Assembly (NCBI RefSeq): GCF_030674635.1
Contig: NZ_CP089978.1
Coordinates: forward strand, 1,984,001-2,048,000
Length of the DNA stretch: 64,000 nucleotides
Direction of reading: 5' to 3'
Source of the DNA: Moraxella sp. ZY210820
Lineage (GTDB): Bacteria > Pseudomonadota > Gammaproteobacteria > Pseudomonadales > Moraxellaceae
Shown: positions 58,415 through 64,000 of the stretch, piece after piece
Numbering within the stretch: position 1 is the stretch's first letter
Layout of the letters: each line of letters starts with the position of its first letter
The notes under the pieces: generated by a model
Seen by the model: only the letters and a program-made list of their open reading frames with translations
Told to the model about the DNA's origin: nothing
Databases searched by the model: none
Program-made: the position numbers and the translations under genes

Positions 58415-61156
58415 ATGCCCCCTTTTGTTTTAGTTGATGGTTCATATTTTTTATTTCGTGCCTTTCATGCTTTACCGCCGTTAATGACATCAGCAGGACT
58501 ACATACCAATGCGGTGCGTGGTGCAATTAACGCCATTCAAAAACTCATCAAACGTGTACAGCCTACGCACATGGCGGTGATTTTTGATACACCTGAACCA
58601 ACCTTTCGCCACGTGTTATCACCAGAATACAAAGGCAATCGACCTAGTATGCCAGATGAATTGGCAGAGCAAATTCCCTATCTTCATGCGTTAATTCAAG
58701 CACTAGGCATTCCATTATTCAAATTGGTTGGAGCAGAAGCCGATGATATTATTGGTACACTAACCAAACGAGCCGTTGCTGAAGGTATGCAAGTGCTGAT
58801 TTCTACAGGCGACAAAGACATGGCACAACTGGTCTGTGAACAGGTTACGTTAGAAGATAGCTTTAAAGAAAAAACCATGGATATTGCAGGCGTGATTGAA
58901 AAATTCGGTGTACGACCTGAGCAAATTGTTGATTATTTAACCTTAATGGGCGATGCTGTTGATGGTATCGCTGGTGTTGCCGGTGTGGGTGGAAAAACTG
59001 CAGCAAAACTACTCAATCAATATGATAATTTAGAAAATATTATTGCCAATGCGTCTAATATTAAAGGGAAAATTGGTGAAAATATCGCCAATAGTTTAGA
59101 GCAAATTAAACTTGACCATCAATTAGCGACCATTATTTGTGATTTACCCTTAGAATTAGATTGGCATGATTTAAAATTATCTGCACCGAATGTCAATGAA
59201 TTACAACGTTTATATACTGAACTTGAATTTAGAAATGATTTAAAATCACTCAATCATCCTAATAATCCTGACAATCCAAAATATCAAGATAATCCAACTC
59301 AAAGTAAAACAGCACCAAATATCATAGCAAATGAGAATGCTACTGCTGAAAAACAGCAAACATCAACGAAATATCATACCATTTTTAAACAAGATGAATT
59401 TAATGATATTCTCAATAAAATTGCTACAACGGAATATATCACGATTGATACAGAAACCACTGCTTTGGATTATTTAAAGGCAGAATTGGTCGGTATTTCT
59501 TTAACATTTGATGGTCAAGATTGTTATTATATTCCACTTGCTCATGATTATCCAAACGCACCACAACAACTCAATCGTGATGATATTTTACAGCAATTAA
59601 AACCCTATTTAGAAAATGCAAAGATTAAAAAAATCGGACATCATTTAAAATATGACCAACATATTTTTAAACGTTATGATATTGATTTAAATGGTTGCTA
59701 TTTTGATACTATGCTTGCATCGTATGTCTTAAATAGTGTGGCAACACGACATAATATGGATGATGTAGCACGTTTATATTTAGGCTATATCACCACATCA
59801 TTTGAAGATATTGCAGGTAAAGGGGCAAAACAAAAAACCTTTAATCAAATTGAGATTGATATTGCAAGCCGCTATGCCTGTGAAGATGTTGATGTTACTT
59901 ATCGTTTATATCAAGTTTTATCAGAAAAACTGGCTGAATCTCCTGAATTATTAAATATATTATTACAGGTTGAAATACCAACCTCAAACATTTTAATGCA
60001 CATGGAAGAACGTGGTATTTTACTCAATGATAGTTTTCTTGGTGATTTAAGTGATGAATTTAGTAAACATATTCAACAACTTGAACAACAAGCTCATGAA
60101 ATTGCAGGTGAAGCATTCAATATCGGCTCGCCAAAACAAGTGGGTGAAATATTATTTGAAAAATTGCAATTAAAAGGTGGTAAAAAAACTGCTACAGGTC
60201 AATATAGTACCAGTGAAAGTATTTTAGAAAAAATAGACCATCCGATTATTGAACCAATTTTAAACTATCGTAGCTTAACCAAATTAAAAAGCACTTATAC
60301 TGATGGTTTAAAAGAACGTATGCAAAGCAGTAAACGTGTGCATACCAATTATCATCAAGCGGTTACAGCAACTGGGCGATTATCATCAAGCGACCCAAAT
60401 TTACAAAATATTCCAATTCGTGATGAGATTGGACGACAAATTCGTCAAGCCTTTATTGCACCTGAAGGTCATGTATTATTGGCGGCGGATTATTCACAAA
60501 TTGAATTACGTTTAATGGCTCATTTTTCACAAGATGAAGCCTTAGTTGATGCGTTTAATCAAGGACAAGATATTCACCGCCGTACTGCATCGGAAGTATT
60601 AAATATTCCACTTGATGAAGTTACCAGCGACCAACGCCGACAAGCCAAAGCAGTAAATTTTGGTTTATTATACGGTATGTCAGAATTTGGTTTAATTCGT
60701 CAGCTCGGGTTTACACGAGAAGAATCGCAAAATTATATTAAGCAATATTTTCAGCGTTATCCAGCAATTTATGATTATATGCAACGTACACGACAACTGG
60801 CGAGTGAACAAGGTTTTGTAGAAACCATCTTAGGCAGACGTTTATATACACCAGATATTCATGCACAAAATATGATGGTGCGTAAATCAGCAGAACGTGC
60901 CGCAATTAACGCACCATTACAAGGCAGTGCGGCTGATATTATTAAATTGGCGATGATTGCGGTAGAACAACAGCTTAATCCCGCACATGCTCGCCTACTG
61001 TTACAAGTCCACGATGAACTGGTTTTTGAAGTGAAACAAGAATATGCTGATGAAGTTGCTCAACAAATTAAACAGTTAATGGAAAATGTGTACACACTCA
61101 ATGTACCGTTAGAAGTTGAAGTTGGGCAAGGACAAAATTGGGAGCAGGCACATTAA
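58415..61156 (+). CDS. polA: DNA polymerase I
   Basis: 913 residues from the ATG at 58415 (MPPFVLVDGSYFLFRAFHAL); an ATG one codon earlier and a TTG at 58403 are also in frame. The N-terminal 5'-3' exonuclease (about 1-290) is followed by a 3'-5' exonuclease with intact proofreading residues (DTETTALD near 345, HHLKYDQ, YACEDVD). The polymerase domain has DYSQIELRLMAHFS near 691, KAVNFGLLYGMSEFG, and QVHDELVFEV at the end. It repairs DNA and removes RNA primers. Confidence 0.96.
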   Translation: MPPFVLVDGSYFLFRAFHALPPLMTSAGLHTNAVRGAINAIQKLIKRVQPTHMAVIFDTPEPTFRHVLSPEYKGNRPSMPDELAEQIPYLHALIQALGIPLFKLVGAEADDIIGTLTKRAVAEGMQVLISTGDKDMAQLVCEQVTLEDSFKEKTMDIAGVIEKFGVRPEQIVDYLTLMGDAVDGIAGVAGVGGKTAAKLLNQYDNLENIIANASNIKGKIGENIANSLEQIKLDHQLATIICDLPLELDWHDLKLSAPNVNELQRLYTELEFRNDLKSLNHPNNPDNPKYQDNPTQSKTAPNIIANENATAEKQQTSTKYHTIFKQDEFNDILNKIATTEYITIDTETTALDYLKAELVGISLTFDGQDCYYIPLAHDYPNAPQQLNRDDILQQLKPYLENAKIKKIGHHLKYDQHIFKRYDIDLNGCYFDTMLASYVLNSVATRHNMDDVARLYLGYITTSFEDIAGKGAKQKTFNQIEIDIASRYACEDVDVTYRLYQVLSEKLAESPELLNILLQVEIPTSNILMHMEERGILLNDSFLGDLSDEFSKHIQQLEQQAHEIAGEAFNIGSPKQVGEILFEKLQLKGGKKTATGQYSTSESILEKIDHPIIEPILNYRSLTKLKSTYTDGLKERMQSSKRVHTNYHQAVTATGRLSSSDPNLQNIPIRDEIGRQIRQAFIAPEGHVLLAADYSQIELRLMAHFSQDEALVDAFNQGQDIHRRTASEVLNIPLDEVTSDQRRQAKAVNFGLLYGMSEFGLIRQLGFTREESQNYIKQYFQRYPAIYDYMQRTRQLASEQGFVETILGRRLYTPDIHAQNMMVRKSAERAAINAPLQGSAADIIKLAMIAVEQQLNPAHARLLLQVHDELVFEVKQEYADEVAQQIKQLMENVYTLNVPLEVEVGQGQNWEQAH

Positions 61157-61169
61157 TATTTTTAAAAAT

Positions 61170-61275
61170 GTAATATAAGGGCGAATGGTTTTCGTCTTTA
61201 TATTATTCATTTGATGTGCTATTTTAGGCAAAAATGCTATTCCCTATGTAAAATTGATAGTTTATAGTAATTTAA
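61170..61275. repeat. degenerate copy of the dispersed GGGCGAAT repeat
   Basis: Between polA and the patatin gene, AGGGCGAATGG...TTCGTCTTT is followed by a GTAAAATTGATAGTTTATAGTAATT tail-like stretch that resembles 57232-57318. The hairpins are decayed. No promoter was recognised with confidence here. Confidence 0.4.
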
Positions 61276-61294
61276 CCCATGATTTAGAACTGTT

Positions 61295-62233
61295 ATGTTA
61301 TTGAAAAAATTATATTATTGTGTAATATTATCTGTTAGTTTAACTGCTTGTAGCACATCTCAACCCAATTTATCTATCAATGAACCTAAGCAAATGATTA
61401 CAATGAATGCTGAACAAAATCAGCAAACTCGCCCTGTAATTGCCCTAGTTTTAGGAAGTGGCGGAGCAAGGGGTTATGCTCATATAGGTGTATTACAAGT
61501 GCTTGAGCAACAAGGCATTAAACCTGACTTCATTGTAGGAACAAGTGCAGGTAGTTTAGCAGGCGTATTGTATTCTGGCAAGCAATCAGCACAAGCCCTA
61601 TATGAAATTGCGGAGCAACTCAAAGTTAATGACATTCGTGAATTTGACATTGGTATGCAAAGCGTCTTTGATGGAGATAAAATCGCTAATTTTGTGAATA
61701 AACATATCCAACAACAAAAATTAGAAGAGTTAAAAATACCTGTTTACGTTGTAGCAACACGATTGGATAATGGAGAACAAACCATATTTAACTATGGCGA
61801 TGCAGGTAAAGCCGTTCAGGCTTCCATTAGCATTCCAACCATGTTTGCACCTGTTAAAATTGGACAATATGAATATGTTGATGGTGGTTTAGTTAGTCCT
61901 GTTTCCGTAAAAGTAGCAAAAGATTTAGGAGCTGATATGGTCATTGCGGTAGATATTTTAGCTCAGCCACATTATACAAATACAAATAATATGTGGGGAT
62001 TATTTAACCAGAATATTAATATTATGCAATATCATTTAGCTAAACAGGAATTAAATCATGCTGATATTGTGATTCAACCAGATATTAAAGATAAAAAACA
62101 CGTTTTTGATATTAAAGCACGCAATGAAATAATACAAGCAGGACAATATGCTACTCAAGCAAAAATAACTGACATAAAACAGCAAATTCAACAATTAACA
62201 GAGAAGCATAATCTTAAGAGCCTTAAGGAATAA
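61295..62233 (+). CDS. patatin-like phospholipase, lipoprotein
   Basis: 312 residues. Lipoprotein signal with LTAC (Cys19). The patatin domain starts near residue 48: oxyanion motif GSGGARGYAHIG, nucleophile Ser84 in GTSAG, and the dyad Asp196 in YVDGG. A lipid acyl hydrolase of the RssA group, but carrying a lipid anchor that puts it on the periplasmic side or in the outer membrane. Substrate unknown. It ends at a strong terminator shared with rplQ. Confidence 0.9.
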   Translation: MLLKKLYYCVILSVSLTACSTSQPNLSINEPKQMITMNAEQNQQTRPVIALVLGSGGARGYAHIGVLQVLEQQGIKPDFIVGTSAGSLAGVLYSGKQSAQALYEIAEQLKVNDIREFDIGMQSVFDGDKIANFVNKHIQQQKLEELKIPVYVVATRLDNGEQTIFNYGDAGKAVQASISIPTMFAPVKIGQYEYVDGGLVSPVSVKVAKDLGADMVIAVDILAQPHYTNTNNMWGLFNQNINIMQYHLAKQELNHADIVIQPDIKDKKHVFDIKARNEIIQAGQYATQAKITDIKQQIQQLTEKHNLKSLKE

Positions 62234-62262
62234 AAAATAAATTCATTTCACTATAAAATATA

Positions 62263-62296
62263 AAAAAGACCGATAATCACATTTATCGGTCTTTTT
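62263..62296. terminator. bidirectional terminator between patatin gene and rplQ
   Basis: 14-bp perfect stem AAAAAGACCGATAA / TTATCGGTCTTTTT with a 6-base loop; serves the convergent patatin gene and the rpsD-rpoA-rplQ transcript. Confidence 0.9.
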
Positions 62297-62318
62297 ATTT
62301 TAGATTATAAACCTAAAA

Positions 62319-62684
62319 TTATTTTACTTCACGATCTACAAGCTCTACATAAGCCATTGGTGCTGCATCTCCAGCACGGTAGCCTGCTTTAAGAACTCGT
62401 AAATAACCACCGTTACGTTCTTTATAACGAGGGCCAAGTACGGTAAATAATTTACCAACAGTTGCAGCATTACGAGTACGAGCAAATGCTAAACGACGAT
62501 TTGCTACTGTATCGTTTTTTGCTAAAGTGATTAAAGGCTCAGCAACTCGGCGTAATTCTTTTGCTTTAGGCACAGTTGTTTTAATTAACTCATGTTCAAA
62601 TAAAGAATTTGCCAAATTTTGGAACATCGCTTTACGATGACTGCTTGTACGGCCTAATTTCACACCACTATTACGATGACGCAT
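62319..62684 (-). CDS. rplQ: 50S ribosomal protein L17
   Basis: 121 residues beginning [20 protein letters not shown], the conserved L17 start, and containing [14 protein letters not shown] and [20 protein letters not shown]. Last gene of the alpha operon, 14 bases behind rpoA. Confidence 0.98.
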   Translation of the reverse strand: MRHRNSGVKLGRTSSHRKAMFQNLANSLFEHELIKTTVPKAKELRRVAEPLITLAKNDTVANRRLAFARTRNAATVGKLFTVLGPRYKERNGGYLRVLKAGYRAGDAAPMAYVELVDREVK

Positions 62685-62698
62685 GGCGATAGTCCTAC

Positions 62699-63709
62699 TT
62701 AATTACGGCTACGATATGCAAAACGGTCATCCATTCTCAAACTAGCAGGTGGCCAGTTATCTAAACGCATACCAAGTTGCAAATCTTTAGAAGCCAACAC
62801 ATCTTTAATCTCTGTAAGCGATTTTTTACCCAAGTTAGGTGTTTTTAATAACTCAACTTCAGTACGCTGTACAAGATCACCAATGTAATAAATATTTTCT
62901 GCTTTTAAACAGTTAGCAGATCGAACAGTAAGCTCTAGATCATCTACTGGACGAAGCAAGATTGGATCAACCTCTTCACTAGGTTCTGTATTTACAGGAG
63001 TGTGATCTTTCTGAAGGTCTACAAAAATTGCAATTTGTTGTTGCAAAATTGTAGCTGCTTTACGAATCGCTTCTTCAGGATCTACAGTACCATTAGTTTC
63101 TAAATCAATAATCAGCTTATCTAAGTCTGTACGCTGTTCTACACGGGCATTTTCAACCGTATAAGACACCCCTTTTACAGGGCTATAGCTTGCATCAAGT
63201 TGCAAACGTCCTACAGGGCGAGTTTCACCTTCAGAAAAACGAGCATCAGATGTTTCATAGCCACGACCCTGTGCAACTTTCAAACGCATTTTAAGCGAGC
63301 CTGTTGCACTTAGAGTACCAATCAAATGATTTGGGTTTACCACTTCAACATTATGAGGTAAACGAAGATCTGCAGCAGTAACATCTCCAGGACCTTGTTT
63401 CTCTAATGTCAAATATGCCTCATTTTGATCGAATAGCTTAATAGACAACCCTTTTAGATTTAGCAAGAGCTCGACGATGTCCTGCTGCAAGCCTTCTAAA
63501 GTACTGTATTCATGCTCTACACCTTCAATTTCCACCTCAACCACAGTTGCACCAGGTAAAGAAGATAAAAGAATACGACGTAAAGCATTTCCTAGAGTAT
63601 GACCAAAGCCACGCTCTAAAGGTTCTAGAATTACTTTTGCTGAAGTTTCACTCACCGCTTCAACTTTAATTGCTTGCGGTGTAAGAAACTCATTTGCAGT
63701 ACGCGTCAT
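62699..63709 (-). CDS. rpoA: RNA polymerase alpha subunit
   Basis: 336 residues. The N-terminal dimerisation domain contains [20 protein letters not shown]. After a linker (about 230-250) the C-terminal domain has the helix-hairpin-helix [14 protein letters not shown] used for UP elements and activators. Lies between rpsD and rplQ in the usual order. Confidence 0.98.
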   Translation of the reverse strand: MTRTANEFLTPQAIKVEAVSETSAKVILEPLERGFGHTLGNALRRILLSSLPGATVVEVEIEGVEHEYSTLEGLQQDIVELLLNLKGLSIKLFDQNEAYLTLEKQGPGDVTAADLRLPHNVEVVNPNHLIGTLSATGSLKMRLKVAQGRGYETSDARFSEGETRPVGRLQLDASYSPVKGVSYTVENARVEQRTDLDKLIIDLETNGTVDPEEAIRKAATILQQQIAIFVDLQKDHTPVNTEPSEEVDPILLRPVDDLELTVRSANCLKAENIYYIGDLVQRTEVELLKTPNLGKKSLTEIKDVLASKDLQLGMRLDNWPPASLRMDDRFAYRSRN

Positions 63710-63727
63710 TTATTGCTACCTCAAGGA

Positions 63728-64000
63728 TTATTTAGAATACAATTCTACAATCAAGCTTTCGTTAATGTCAGCAGATAAATCTGAACGATCAGGTGCAGAT
63801 TTGAAAACACCTTCTAACTTAGCATGATCAACTTCTAACCAAGCAGGGATACCGCGTTGGCTAGCTAACTCAACTGCATTTTTAATACGCAATTGTTGTT
63901 TAGCACCTTCATGCACAGCAATTACATCACCTGCTTTAACTTGAATAGACGCAATATTTACGCGACGACCATTTAATGTAATGCTACGATGACTTACTAA
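63728..64000 (-). CDS. rpsD: 30S ribosomal protein S4, C-terminal part
   Basis: The last 90 residues of S4, running off the right edge of the window. The S4 RNA-binding domain is visible ([20 protein letters not shown]) and the end is SLIVELYSK. It is 18 bases upstream of rpoA. In enterobacteria S4 represses this operon translationally; that was not examined here. Confidence 0.96.
   Translation of the reverse strand, partial: LVSHRSITLNGRRVNIASIQVKAGDVIAVHEGAKQQLRIKNAVELASQRGIPAWLEVDHAKLEGVFKSAPDRSDLSADINESLIVELYSK

Overview
This 64 kb chromosomal window comes from an AT-rich gammaproteobacterium of the family Moraxellaceae (Acinetobacter/Moraxella type). The evidence is the mla operon order, the bioC-bioD pair, the ilvI-ilvH-ilvC operon, the FimU/PilV/PilW/PilX/PilY1 minor-pilin operon, and above all a giant trimeric autotransporter followed by a TpgA-type (BamE-like plus OmpA-like) lipoprotein, an arrangement known from Acinetobacter. 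The genus cannot be fixed from the sequence alone. No rRNA, tRNA, CRISPR array, prophage or complete insertion sequence was recognised.

Layout. 1-820: end of a biotin locus (bioC tail, bioD). 968-3933: mlaF-E-D-C phospholipid transport operon, without mlaB behind mlaC. 3934-7245: lysS, a PIN-domain toxin-antitoxin pair, small hydrophobic ORFs and an orphan gene. 7246-11183: branched-chain amino acid operon ilvI-ilvH-ilvC. It is preceded by a previously unmarked leader peptide (MIFTLIIIKAMV) and a leader terminator that together look like a transcription attenuator. It is followed by two degenerate tandem copies of the ilvC 3' end, one of which carries a MITE-like insertion. 11565-14676: a locus with a COG2229-type small GTPase, two roadblock/LC7-like proteins and an unrecognised 345-residue protein. 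14724-21831: a hydrolase, Zur-box-controlled rpmE2, psd, a rhodanese, an ATPase, an MscS channel, mtgA and an FKBP isomerase. 21971-27359: two tandem membrane-anchored malate:quinone oxidoreductases and a lytic transglycosylase. 27459-30573: rpsP-rimM-trmD-rplS and truB. 30726-38396: the type IV pilus tip/minor-pilin operon. 38545-40645: ispH, gmk, rpoZ. 40791-56792: a 4980-residue trimeric autotransporter adhesin and its TpgA-like partner. 56793-58270: dispersed repeats, a second MITE-like element and a VapBC-type module. 58415-64000: polA, a patatin-like lipoprotein, and the rplQ-rpoA-rpsD ribosomal cluster.

How the parts fit. Much of the window concerns the cell envelope: phospholipid retrograde transport (Mla), phosphatidylserine decarboxylase, peptidoglycan synthesis and trimming (MtgA, MltB-type enzyme), an osmotic channel, type IV pili for attachment and twitching, and a giant surface fibre whose partner lipoprotein probably ties it to peptidoglycan. 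The GTPase/roadblock locus resembles bacterial polarity or signalling switches and is the best candidate for an uncharacterised system. The best regulatory finds are the ilv attenuator and a perfect match to the Zur operator consensus at rpmE2.
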